From Carya illinoinensis (Eukaryota > Streptophyta > Magnoliopsida > Fagales > Juglandaceae): DNA of 64,000 nt. Positions within the stretch are counted from its first letter, which is position 1. Each line of letters begins with the position of its first letter. Position numbers and translations under genes: made by a program. The stretch covers positions 39,654,501 to 39,718,500 of the forward strand of contig NC_056752.1 of NCBI RefSeq assembly GCF_018687715.1. The letters are read 5' to 3'. A model generated the notes under the pieces. It saw only the letters and a list, made by a program, of their open reading frames with translations. It was not told the DNA's origin and searched no databases. Positions 47,901 through 58,949 of this stretch are shown here, piece by piece.

Positions 47901-49601
47901 CGGCGTGGACACCATCTGAACTAAGAATGCATCCGCTCCCCATGCAATCTCTCTTCTTGCTTGAATTGCCAATATAATTACTGGCTTTTCTTTTAACTTA
48001 CTCCCCGCAAATTCCAGACAATCACCATCTGGAAGCTGAAAAGTAATTACCCGACTTCTGCAATTAATACTCGCAGAATATCGGTATAGCCAATCCATCC
48101 CGAGGATGATATCAAAACCCAACAGCTTAAACACAACCAAATCAGCATCCAAGAACCTTCCATCAAAATTTAACGGGCATCCCAACCCAACCGTGGAGCA
48201 CCATACCATTTCACCATCGAGTAAAGCCACCACCAATGACTTTGGCAAAGGTTCCGTGACCAAATTACACATCCGCGCAAACGTGGAAGATACAAATGAC
48301 TGTGAAGCACCGGAATCAAACAAAGTGCAAGCATAAAACTCATACAAACGGACTCTTCCTGTAATTACTCCAGCATCATGGGTCGCTGGTGCCTCATCAT
48401 CCACATCTCCGGGTGTGACAGCATAAACCCGGGCTTGCACTGCTTGCCTTGGATTTGTTCTTCCACCGCGTCTACCTCCACGGCTTCCTTGAGCTGTTCT
48501 TGGACATTCTCAGGCAAAGTGACCCTGCTGGCCACAATTATAACATCGAGCCCCACCAAAAGGGCACTCACCCACATGGGCTCTATTACAAACTCCGCAA
48601 ACAGGCACACGTCCTCCCATGCAAACACCTGAGGATGCTTGCGGTCGAGTTCCAGTCCACTGAACAAATTTCTGAGGCGAACCCGACCTGCTTCCTTCAC
48701 CAGAAAAACTCTGTCTCTTATGACCCCGAGGGGAGCCCATACTCAGATTATTCTCTCGTTCCACAAGGGTGGCCACATCCACTAATTTCTAAAAAGTGGA
48801 TATCCGATGGCTGACCACCATACGGCGTATATCAGGGCGTAGTCCCTCCTGAAAACGCTCAGCTCGCATCTCCTCTGTGGCGATAAGGTGGGGAGCAAAT
48901 CGCCCAAGTTCTATAAACCTTCGGGCATACTGTTCCCCTGTCATGCCTCCTTGGACCAAATTTGAGAACTCTCTTGCCTTTTGCTACCTTACCGATGCGG
49001 GAAAGAAGCGGTCGTTAATTTCTTTCTTGAAGCGCTGCCAGGTTACAGTGGCGAATGAACCCAACTCTGCTTCTAACATCACCCTCTTGGTATGCCACCA
49101 ATCAAAAGCGGTGCCTTGCAACAGATAGCTGGCGTAGAGTACCTGTTGCGCCTCGGTGCAACCACATACCTCAAAAGTTCTTTCCAGGTCTTTGATCCAC
49201 TTTCCAGTTTGAAGCGGATCCTCTTCTCTAGTGAAGTGTGGGGTCCTATGCGCCAGAAAGCGCTCATAGGTACATCCGGCTTGCACCATGCTGCTAGATC
49301 CTCCCGGGTAAATCCAAGGACCTCCCTGATATGGCCAAGGACCTCCAGGTTGTGGCCAAAGTCCTTCTTGTTGCGGACAAGGCCCTCCTTGTGGCGGCCA
49401 GGGACCCCCTTGTTGTGGCCAAGGTCCCCCTGGTTGTGGCCAAGGCCCTGTCTGCTGTGGCCTAAAATTTTGCTGCATAAACTCCGTCATCTGCCGTATG
49501 GCTTGGGCTATGAAGTCATCTCTTGACGTATTGTCCCGTGGCTCCTGAGTAGATTTCTTTGGCCTCCCCATTTTCCTACCACCACAACCTTTGACCCCCA
49601 T
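44976..49601 (-). pseudogene. gypsy gag-pol polyprotein with nine in-frame stops
   Basis: One minus-strand frame runs from ATG at 49599-49601 (MGVKGCGGRKMGRPKKS) to TAA at 44976-44978 with no frameshift. Order: Gag with a Gln/Pro/Gly-Trp repeat region (GGPWP.QGGPWP) and a CYNCGQQGH zinc knuckle; aspartic protease ([12 protein letters not shown]); reverse transcriptase (MCIDYRE, catalytic FIDD at 47304-47315, with GLANAP changed to ELANAP); RNase H ([14 protein letters not shown]); integrase with an HHCC zinc finger (CHTCRQVK) and catalytic segments ([25 protein letters not shown]); and a C-terminal chromodomain (W..V.M). Stops: 48984-48986, 48789-48791, 48510-48512, 47532-47534, 46980-46982, 46668-46670, 46614-46616, 45807-45809 and 45771-45773. 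gag and protease are continuous, without the intron found in the copy at 61236. Confidence 0.95.
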
Positions 49602-49857
49602 TCAGAAAATAAAAACAAATAAAACCAACAACAAACAAAAACAGAACCAAAGACTAACACCACATCACATAACACAAAAGAAACCAACTTGCAAAAACAT
49701 AACTAAATAAATAAAAACAAACAAACAAGTTCAAACAAATAAAACAAATAAAAAAATTTAAATAACTTTACTTAACATAATTTTTTTAAAACACAATCTA
49801 AAAAAAAACATTCTGGTACTACCTACGGGACATGTGGTTTTTACCCAGAGCCAAACC

Positions 49858-49869
49858 GCTCTGATACCA
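49858..49869 (-). other. Primer binding site, initiator Met-tRNA
   Basis: The plus strand GCTCTGATACCA reads TGGTATCAGAGC on the minus strand, two bases after the 5' LTR. This is the usual plant tRNA-iMet complement. Confidence 0.95.
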
Positions 49870-49871
49870 CC

Positions 49872-51623
49872 TGTGACGCCCCCAAATCCCCACGCACGAA
49901 CACGGGAAAATCGAGACGTCCAGATGATGACATCACGGGTCATCATCCTATCAATGTGTGCCAAGTGTGTAAAAAAGCGACGAATGTGCACGAGAAATAC
50001 GCAGCAAAAAGCAAGTCAATAACTAAGTACCAGAATTTTTCTTGCTTAATACAAAGCTATTCAAAACATACATAAATAAATATTACAAGACACAAATATA
50101 GTTCAAAAGCCAAATACACAACATAAACCAACTCAGAACTCCGGCGGAGCCGCATCCTCGGGCTCAACCTCCTCCTCCTCATCCTCGATCTCTGCACCAA
50201 AATCTACGGTACCAAAAATGGTGCCGCGGGTAAGTAAAATCTAAATACTACTAGATAAAAACATATTAAACTCAACACTATGCATGAAATAAAAACCAGT
50301 TCACATGCACCATAAAACATGATTTTTATACGCACGCCAAAAACCCATTTAGCCCACAAAAACATATCCTTAAAACCAAGCCCCACCATTATCCCAGATA
50401 ATGGCCCAAACCACCATTTTCCCAGAAAATGGATCAAAAACCTCGAAAACCAAGCATCGCCATTTTCCCAAAAAATGGCCCACATCCGAAAGCCATAAAA
50501 AAAACAATCCGGTTATGCATGCACCATGATCTCCCCTAGGGATCACCCGCATACCCTGACTCTGTGCCACACCGCAGGTAATGACTACGCATGTGACACC
50601 TAAACGAGCGATGCCCAGACTCGCGCCTCGCGCGTACCTGGCCATGCCATCCTCTAGTCCCCGCCACTCTAGGGACCACGGACTCGACACGACAGCATTA
50701 CCGTATCGTGCGATCTGGTCGTCGCCCTGCGACAACCCAGGGGATGTCACTCAGTATTATCCACTCCCGAGTGACCGGAGGAGCTCCACCGAGATAATAA
50801 CCCATCCCAGCTTGGGCTCGTGTAACACACGCACCCAAAAACCATTTACGCCAATAAAATGAGATTTTCCCGATTAAAACAATATGCACATAAACACAAT
50901 ATGCAACTCACGTCCCATAGCACAAATAATCAAGCAAACACAAACAAGCAAAACCAAGCACTCCGTCCTCAATCCATCCGACCCCCGAACTCCTCGGACT
51001 CAGTCCGGAATCAGCCAACCAACAACAATTAATTATTGAATGAGAAAAATATATTTAAATCTAAAAGTAGAGTTTGGAAAATACTTACAGCGCTATACGG
51101 TATTTTTAGAAAGCTTGCGGCGTTGCAAACGGCGGAAGGAAAGCAACGTAACAGTGAAAATTCACTGTGGTCGTGGGTTGTAAAATACCCACTTTTGAAT
51201 GGGGACAAACCAAGACTTGGGATTGATAGGGAAGGGTCTAAGGATGATTATGAAGCTAGTGGAAGTGAAGTTTGGCCGTGGGTGGCGGCGAAAATGGTGG
51301 TTGATGGCCGGATTTCCCAAAATGGAAAGCTAGCTCGTGGGAGCTGTTCCGGTGGCTATTAGAGGCTGGAAATGGGTGGGTTAGGATGGCAAGGAACCGG
51401 TGATGAAGTGGTGAAGAGGTGGTGGTCGGAGGTGGAGCGACGGTGGCGGATCGGGGCAAAAATCGTGGGGCTTGTAGGGCGTTTTCCGGCCAAACGGCTG
51501 GCCGGATGGGGCTGGGGTTCGGTGGGGGGTGCGCCGGCAGGAGGGGGTTTGACCGGCGGGGGTGGTGTCGACTACGGTGGCCGAACGGCAGTGGGTCGGG
51601 GCGAAGGTTGAAACTGGCGTGGG

Positions 51624-51718
<95 letters not shown>

Positions 51719-52001
51719 GAACGGGGGGAGAGGAGGAAAAAGAAGAAGAAAAAAAAAAAGGAAAAAGAAAAAGGAAAGAAAAGAGAAAAAGAGAAAAAGG
51801 AAAAAGGGAAAAGAAAAGATGTAGGAAAGAAATGAGGTCCAATCCTCACTCCGGAAAGCAAAACAAAACCGCCGAAAACGAGATTAAAAACCGTAAAACG
51901 AATAAATAAATAAAACACAACATCCAACAAATAAAAACCAAATTTTAAAACGCAATAATTTAAAATAAAAACCAAATTTTAAAACGCAACAAATCATCAC
52001 A
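49872..52001 (-). repeat. 5' LTR of the gypsy element
   Basis: Same length as the 3' LTR. In the last 60 bases it has a block (AAATAAAAACCAAATTTTAAAACGCAAC) that replaces the CACGCAAAAGCGGG part of the other LTR, so the two LTR starts differ locally. Confidence 0.93.
51628..51717. repeat. (GA)n microsatellite in the LTR
   Basis: About 45 GA units; homologous to 44472-44535. Confidence 0.95.
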
Positions 52002-52165
52002 CTGGTGACGAAGACGTCTCTCAGCGTCTTCTGCTCCCAGCTGAGCTCATCAAACTCATTAATGAGGATTTCTCGTTCCCCCATAACAGTTCGTGCCCCC
52101 AGTTGAGCATTGTCTGGATTGCCTCCATCCCTCCCTCGATTCCTTGTCGTCATATACTGAGCCAT
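52002..52165 (-). pseudogene. PF20167-like transposon protein, 5' part
   Basis: Starts at ATG 52163-52165 (MAQYMTTRNRGRDGGN) and is open to the gypsy insertion at 52002-52006, where the CTGGT duplication lies. The frame then continues into 41659-42726. The element therefore landed inside a coding frame and split it. Confidence 0.7.
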
Positions 52166-52384
52166 ATCCTGAAAATTAAAAAAAATATATAAGTTATAAT
52201 ATTTTAAAAAATGATTAGAATCACAGATGCATACGTATTATGACATATATGGATTATACATAAAATTAAAATATCATCCTTATAAATTTACATAATTTTG
52301 ACATTAAAATTTTTAAATAATTTTACTTTTTCAATATCAATAATAATAAAAATAAAAAGAAACAATATAAAAAAATTTTAATAG

Positions 52385-53275
52385 GAAACTTTCGAACATT
52401 ATTAAAAGTACGTTCGCACGTTAAAATTAACAATGTCACGTGCAAATGTACAAAAATGATGATACGTTTTTCGAACGTTTAATTTAAACATTCAATGAAT
52501 TTGAACCATCATACGTTCGGATGTTCTTACTAGCCGAAGAAGACCAACGGTTTACATTCGAACGTTTTATCCAACGTTATGTTAAAGCGTTGGATAAAAC
52601 GTTCACACGTTAAAAATTAAACGTGCAAACGTAAGGAATAGTAAAGGTCACACGTTCAGATGTTACGAATCGGAATCGCTGAGTCGACTCAGCCATTTCC
52701 AAAAGCTTCGAAATGTATGTTTCGAAGCCACAAACAACCAAAATAAGCATCTACTAATAGTGGGGAATGTTTCTACGGTCCTATTTTATCAATTTACGGC
52801 GAATGGTGGCCGGAAATGCAACGAACAATAACCAGCCTACGGTGGGTTTCGAATTTTTGAAACCCACCGATTAAAATGGTAATAAATAGAAGAGGGGGAG
52901 GGCACATTACCTTTTAGTGATGGTTACGGTGGCGTTTGATGACGGTTACGGCGGCGTGCGTGGCGGAGAGGAAGAGAGAGTGAGAGTTTTAGTGCGAGAA
53001 ATGGCCTGGAAACCGTCGAGCCTGGCTTTATATATAATTAACGTTTGAACATTCATTAATTAACGTTCGAACGTTTCATCTACATGCGAACGTTATATAT
53101 TATACGTTCGGACGTTATATCGACATGCGGACATATAATGTATACATTCGGACGTTATACGTTATATATTATATGTTCGGACGTTATATCGACATGCGAA
53201 CGTCGATAATGTATACGTTCGGACGTTAATCAAAACGTCCGAACATTTAAATGGTAACGTCCGAACGTTTTTTAC
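52385..53275. repeat. Inverted and direct repeats of an AACGTTCGAACGTT-type palindrome
   Basis: GTTCG.ACGTT, ACGTTCGGACGTT, ACGTGCGAACGT and their complements recur some twenty times, densest at 53040-53275. The PF20167 gene starts just inside (52165). The same motif is at 39960-40140 near the CACTA-type end, so this is probably the other subterminal region of that unit. Interspersed sequence (52680-53030) includes GC-richer DNA with GTGGCGTTTGATGACGGTTACGG repeats. No right terminus is visible. Confidence 0.75.
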
Positions 53276-53447
53276 ACTATAGTTATTACATAATAAATAG
53301 TAATATATTATATTATATATATTATATAATAAAATAAAATAATAGATATATTAACAGATAATAGAATAAATATTAATAAATAAATGCATGAAGTGCAGAA
53401 AATAAGGGCATGAATAAAAGTAAAGAGTAATATACGATAAAATCAAC

Positions 53448-53453
53448 TTTATT
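53448..53453 (-). terminator. Pararetrovirus-like polyadenylation signal
   Basis: TTTATT on the plus strand reads AATAAA on the minus strand, about 165 bases downstream of the TATA box at 53616-53623, the close promoter/poly(A) spacing expected for a terminally redundant pararetroviral transcript. Confidence 0.5.
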
Positions 53454-53615
53454 GAAAACATAATACTTACAAAGAGATTAATTCTCAAAGGATTGAAAGG
53501 CAGGAGACATGGAAAGGAGTTTACAAGAAAGAAGTTTTGAGAGTGACGAAAGAGAAGGACTAGGAATGGCTTCATATGAGAATTTCTAAATGCCTTTCCT
53601 CACGTACAAACTGCC

Positions 53616-53623
53616 TATTTATA
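53616..53623 (-). promoter_or_regulatory. Pararetrovirus-like TATA box
   Basis: TATTTATA on the plus strand reads TATAAATA on the minus strand, within CTATAAATAGGCAG, in the non-coding region after the last frame. Confidence 0.55.
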
Positions 53624-53986
53624 GACTCCAAAACAGTACCTTACAATAATATTACTAACATGTACAGTGACTCCAATAACTCATACACAGTAAATAGGCG
53701 GCTACATTTATTAAACATGGGCTGCTAAACAGTAACTAGACAGCTGGATGATTCTTGACTAACAGGCATCTTGAACAGTGACGAGCATCTTGAACAATAT
53801 TCTGATATTGGACAAAAGGACGATAATCTTTTGAAATTACATAATCTGAGGGTCATAATTTGCCAGTTCCAGTTTATACGGATCTTGAGAATCCATCATC
53901 TGTGAGGAATAATATGGTGAGTTGTCATGAGAATGAGAAGCCTGTTGAGAAGGAGAGGCATGCTGTAGTGGTGATGATGTTGTCTG

Positions 53987-55168
53987 CTATGATGGAGATA
54001 ATCTGACTTGATGGTCTTCTTCTTCATCACTGTCTGATACTTGTGACATTGCTTCTGCTAATTTTTTCAAATCTTTTTTATTGGTAATTGTTACTAATTG
54101 AGTTTGGAATCTGCTTCTCTGAACAAGAACCTCAGGAGCCTTGGTAATTTTTGAGAACATTTTTACAACATGATCATAATTATACTTTTTCCACCATTTT
54201 ACAGAGACTTGGGGAGCCAAGAACATAATATTTTTGAGAGAAGGATGAGGTTTAATGACATATTCCCACTTCATGATCCAATTTAATTTGGTTTTAAGAA
54301 AGAAAAGGAGAAGTGGTGAACAGTGTGATAATGAATGTGGGCAATCGTTCTGTAATGTGAAAGCCTGAAGACTCTCTTGGAGAGGTGGAGGAAGAATGAG
54401 AGATTCTGGTCCAAATTAATCCCACCATAATAGGAACCATCGCTGTAGAGTCTTAATTTCCTATAATTTATCAAAATAGAGAAACCAGGAATGGCGCAAA
54501 TTCTTGTTTTGTCGTAAGAATGTTTTGTTCCATACTTGCTGATAATCGTAGTAATCAAAATAAGGAGGATCATATGGCTGAGAAAATCTTCTCGTCAAAT
54601 ATGGGCTTTTTCTCCACTGTTCTAAGGTAAGAACCTGTTTAATAGTAACTTTGTGGAATGCAATAATCGAAGTTGCAGGTGGAGAAGGTTGAGATTGTAG
54701 AGAGCAGAGGATTTCAGAGATAATAATAGAATCAGTGTCTACTAAAATAAATTCATAAAAGTTCTGAGTCTTGGTAATGTTCTAGGGAACATAATGCCAA
54801 TCTAGTAATAGAAAAGCGTCAAGTAATTTTTGAGCTTCAGATAAATGTTGTAATTCTGATTCAATAGGAAAGACTGGATGCCAATGGGATTTGAAGATAA
54901 TAGGAGTTATAGAGGGCTGAGATAATAGTGGAGGATTAATAATTTGAGAAGGAGAAGAACCAGAAGAAGAAACAGCTTTTGAGTACGTGGGTAATTTTGG
55001 AGAGAATAATGGTGAAAATGAATTATAAGATGGTCTAATGTTTTGTGGTAATGTCCCTAGTACTGTATAGGGTTTTGGTGTGACGGAAGGAGAGGGTGAA
55101 GGATAAGGAGGAGAAGGTGATTTGGCATAGGAGGATTTGGATTTCACTCTGGACTTTGAGGAAAACAT
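53987..55168 (-). pseudogene. Downstream ORF of the pararetrovirus-like element, function unknown
   Basis: The frame opens at ATG 55166-55168, eight bases after the RNase H stop. The N-terminus is rich in Ser, Pro, Lys and Tyr. It stops at 54782-54784 and recognisable sequence continues in shifted or interrupted frames to 53987, where it ends in an acidic Ser/Asp/Glu tail. A WW-rich, Phe/Tyr-rich middle is seen around 54370-54600. I recall similar second frames next to caulimovirid-like polyproteins in plant genomes, but no function is known to me. It is broken by at least two stops and a shift. Confidence 0.5.
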
Positions 55169-55176
55169 GATTTTTC

Positions 55177-57304
55177 CTATAAGAATTCTCGGGATAGAAA
55201 ATCAGGAAGAGAATTAGAATCTCCTTTAATATGCTCAATATCAAAATCAAAAATACTTAAAAAAGCTTGCCATCTTGCAAAAATTTGTATAGCAGCCAAG
55301 TTTTTAACATCTTTTACTAAAACTTTCATGGCTGATTTACAATCAATTCTAAGTAAAAACTTTTGATTCAAAAGATCATCTTGAAATTTTTAAATGCATA
55401 ATATAATAGCTAAAATTTCTTTTTTAATAGTACTGTAATTCTTTTGAGTAGGATTCCAGCATCCTGAATGGAATCGAATAATCTGTTCTTTTTCATCTGA
55501 TAATTTTTGTTTCAAAATTCCTCCATAACTAAGATCAGAGACATCTGTTTCAACAATTTTAAAGGCATCAAGAGATGGGAGTCCTAAGCATGGTAATTTC
55601 TTAACATGAGCCTTTATTTGTTTTATAATATTTGTATGTTCCTCTGTCCATGGAGGTGGATTCTTTTTTAATCTTTTGAATAATGGTTCACATAAAGGTC
55701 TAAGTGCTTGATAAAAATCAGCAACATAATTTAAACTTCCTAGAAATCTTTGTAGTTGTTGCTTATCCTTTATTTCATTAAGGAATTTATTAGCAAATTC
55801 TATAGCCCTACTTATTGGGGTAATAGTTCCTTGATAAATATCATGTCCAAGGAATCTAATCTTGTTTTGGAATAATTTAACTTTAGATGATAAAACTACT
55901 AATCCATTTTGTTTAATGATTTGAATAAAAGTATTTAAATATTTCCAATGTTGTTCAATTGATGAAGAGAATATTAATAGATCATCTATATAAACTATAG
56001 AAAAATGAGTGAAGGGTGTAAATATTTCATTTATAAAATTTTGAAATTCACTAGAAGCATTTTTTAATCCGAAAGGCATAACATTCCATTCAAAATGTCC
56101 AAAAGGGACTGTAAATGCAGTTTTGTATCTATCTTTTTCAGCAATCTGGATTTGTCAAAATCCACTTTTCATATCAAATTTTGAAAATATAGTAGCAGCA
56201 TAAAGTCGAGATAGTAAATCTTTTTTACTAAGAATAGGGTATCTAATCCATTGTAAAACTTTGTTTAAAGGCTTATAATTTATAACTAATCTAGGAACAC
56301 CTCTTTCTAATTCTGCTTGTTTTTTTACATAAATTAAAAGCAGCACAACTTCATGGTGATTTGCTCTTTCTAATAAGTCTTTTAGCTAATAAACCATTAA
56401 TTTCTTGTTTACAGAATTCTAATAATTCTTTATTCATTTGAATGAGTTTGGCCTTAGTAGGAATATTCTTTTCAGAAAATTCTTTTTCATAAAGTAATTC
56501 GACTATATGTTATTTTCTACTCCAAAAAGCATTAGGTAAATTAGAACATACTTCCTTTTCAATTATATTTTTAAAATTATTAATTTTTTGGATTAATAAA
56601 GGATCTTTTAATTGTTCTTCAATTCTTTTGTATTTTAATTCTTGTTTTAAGAAATTTTTTTTTTCTTTTCTTTTGATTTTAACTTTTGTTAAAAAATTAA
56701 TTTCTTTAGTTAATGAGGCTTCTTTTAAGGAATTAATCTCTCTTGAGATTGGAGGGAATAAAAATTTAAATTGAATTTCTTTTCCTAATACTTTAGTAGA
56801 AATTCCTTCTTCTGTTACAGATAAATGGTAAAGTAAAGTAAGAAATAGGTTTCCTAATATTACTTTGGTGATGATGTTTTTTACTAGAATGAATGTTGTT
56901 TTAAAACAAATTCCACTATTACATATATGTGCATTTGATAATTTATAATTTATGTTTAATTTTGCTCCATTAGCTTGAGATAATGTCTCTTTTGTTTTTT
57001 CAAAATATTTAGAGGGTATTATTCCTTCTTGTATGCAGTTTAGATCTGCACCTGTATCTAATAAAACTATTGCAGAAAAAGAGAATTCTTCATTAATGGA
57101 AATAGTTACTTCAGTATACCATTTTTGAAAATTCATCTTATTAAGTATGTTTATAAAATTATCTGATTCTTTTTTTGTAATTTTTACTGAGCTTTCTCCT
57201 TGTTCTTTTTTAGGAGTGTCATTATTTTTATCTATTTTTAATAGTATAATTTCTTGTAATAATTGTTCATTAGAAACTTCAAGTTTGGTGTTAGAGGCTT
57301 TCAA
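55177..57304 (-). pseudogene. Pararetroviral protease, reverse transcriptase and RNase H, broken
   Basis: 57304-56510 contains the aspartic protease signature LLDTGAD and a Lys/Glu/Ile-rich remainder. 56346-56155 holds the start of the reverse transcriptase (VINYKPLNKVL). 56079-55390 holds the core, with FGLKNAS and catalytic YIDD at 55981-55992, then IRFLGHDI and LQRFLGSLNY of the connection, and an RNase H start (ETDVSDLSYGGIL). 55371-55177 ends the RNase H (RIDCKSAMKVL, SLPDFLSRE). Breaks: stop near 56510, a shift near 56350-56510, a stop at about 56152-56154 and a stop at 55390-55392. A stop-interrupted linker (57305-57655) joins this to the coat-like frame. In caulimovirids this protein copies the pregenomic RNA into DNA; this copy cannot be expressed as one chain. 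Confidence 0.85.
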
Positions 57305-57655
57305 ATTTCAAATTTCTTTCTTTATTTCATTAATTTCTTGATGTAAATCCTTTAAAGTAATATTTTGTTTTTCTGATTGAAATCTATTTACTATTTCTAG
57401 AAAATCATATGATGAGGGGGTTGAATTGGGTTCAAAAGTTTTGGGATTACTAAAAGTATCTTTTAATTTTTCTAAATATTCTTTTCTTTCTTGTGGATTA
57501 TTAATTTTATCTATTAATTCTAATATAATATTTTAATGTGACGATAATACATTAATAGTTTTATTACATATACAATTATTTTTAATTAGACAATTACAAA
57601 CATGAATTTCATCTTCTTCTGACTCGTTATCAGAAAATTGTTCTGAAAAACTTGA

Positions 57656-58949
57656 TTATTTTAATTGATAAATTTCGTCTTCTTCTGAAGAATTTTCATC
57701 TTCTTCACTTGATTGTATAAAGATATTTAGTAATTTTTCTTTTACTTCTTCAGGTATATCTAATTCATTAATTTCTTTTTTAACCTTACAATTTGATGCA
57801 TAATGTTCAACCTTTCCACATTTATAACATACAATTTGTTTTTTCTTTTTATTAAACTTTTTTCTATTCTTTACTGGTTTCTTATCTACGGGTTTTTCAT
57901 TGGATTTTTTATAGGGTTTTTTATAATTTCTTTTCTTAGTTAGATAAGTTTTATAAATTCTTTTTCCTTTTTTATGTCTTGTAGAATGAGCTAATAATGG
58001 AGAATAACCAAACTGTTCACAAAAGGTATCTAATTCTTTTGTAGCAAATTTTTTTTCTTTTTCCATTTGTTTTTTTAATCTTATATCATTACACATAATC
58101 AGGCCAGTTCTATTAAGAGAAGATATTATATCTTCATATGTAAGATTAATAAAATCAATAGTACCATCTGATTTTACTAAAGATTCACGTACCTTTTGGG
58201 CGAAGTAATATGGAAGTCCGGCTATGAACTTTTCCTTCCAGTATGGTTGTTGGCAATCATCTCTGATCATAACTTTAGTTAGAAAGACATCTTTATACCA
58301 TCTAAAATCAGATAATCTAGGACATCTTAAATTGATTAATAAATCACTAGTTCTTTCTTTAAATTGGAAAGAATCACCTACAAAATGTTTTGTTAATATA
58401 AATATTAGAGTATTAACAACATCTTCTATAAGTTGACCATCTTCTGTCTTAATCTCTTGCATATTTTCATCATGCTTATAAGCACTTAATATTCTTATTC
58501 TTTGTTCTTGTGTAAGATAATGATCCCACCAGCCTTTTAATTGGCCAGTGAATCCTGTAACTAGAACGTGTGCTACTTGATGATCTGACCTCCTACTGGC
58601 TTTATAAACATTAACTACCATAATCATTTCTTGAAAATGATTTAATATTTCATATTCAGATAATCCATCTATATTACATTCATATAATGCATCTGATGCA
58701 AAAGCAAATCTCACTATATGTTCTCTTTCCTCGAATTGTAAATCCGAATGGGTAGGCCTTGGATACCAATTACGAATAGTAGAAGTATGCCTTGCAGATT
58801 CCCTAGGATAAAATTCCCTACTATGACTTCCTTTAATTTTGTTTATCTGTAATTCTTTGAATTGATTTTCAATATTATTAATTTCAGAATAAGATAGATC
58901 AGGTGAATCTGTCTTACTTAATACATTAATATGAGATTGTCTTGAAGTG
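57656..58949 (-). pseudogene. Coat/gag-like protein with zinc knuckle, 5' end cut by the gypsy insertion
   Basis: The frame is open from the gypsy edge (58949) to TAA at 57656-57658, about 430 codons, without an internal stop. Features: a GFTGQLKGWWDHYLT segment, a helical middle, a Lys-rich basic run (roughly 57850-57980), then a C-x2-C-x4-H-x4-C knuckle (CYKCGKVEHYASNC) and a Glu/Asp/Ser-rich acidic C-terminus. Basic run, knuckle and acidic tail follow the caulimovirid coat-protein pattern; LTR-element Gag is the alternative. The start codon is not in the window because the gypsy LTR replaces upstream sequence. Confidence 0.65.

Larger units (their letters stand above)
42727..52001 (-). mobile_element. 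Complete Ty3/gypsy chromovirus (Tekay/Del-like), minus strand
   Basis: Two 2,130-bp LTRs (42727-44856 and 49872-52001, about 95% identical where compared) flank a 5.0-kb interior. The interior holds a tRNA-iMet primer site, gag, protease, reverse transcriptase, RNase H, integrase, chromodomain and a polypurine tract. CTGGT is duplicated at 42722-42726 and 52002-52006. It is complete in structure, but its gag-pol frame carries nine stops. It sits inside the first exon region of a PF20167 gene. The same family is present at 58950-64000. Confidence 0.96.
53390..58949 (-). mobile_element. Caulimovirid-like endogenous pararetrovirus remnant
   Basis: Minus-strand order: coat/gag-like protein with zinc knuckle, aspartic protease, reverse transcriptase, RNase H, then a separate downstream frame and a region with a TATA box and poly(A) signal. 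No integrase, LTR pair or chromodomain is present, unlike the gypsy copies alongside, which favours the Caulimoviridae-type call. A two-ORF layout is reported for florendoviruses, but genus cannot be assigned. The frames contain several stops and shifts. The upstream end is cut by the gypsy LTR at 58950, so a movement-protein region, if ever there, lies beyond the window. The right-hand limit near 53390 is approximate. Confidence 0.72.

Noticed and set aside
45486..49526. Plus-strand frames of up to 154 codons across the gypsy interior
   Set aside because: They are antisense shadows of the gag-pol frame on the minus strand.
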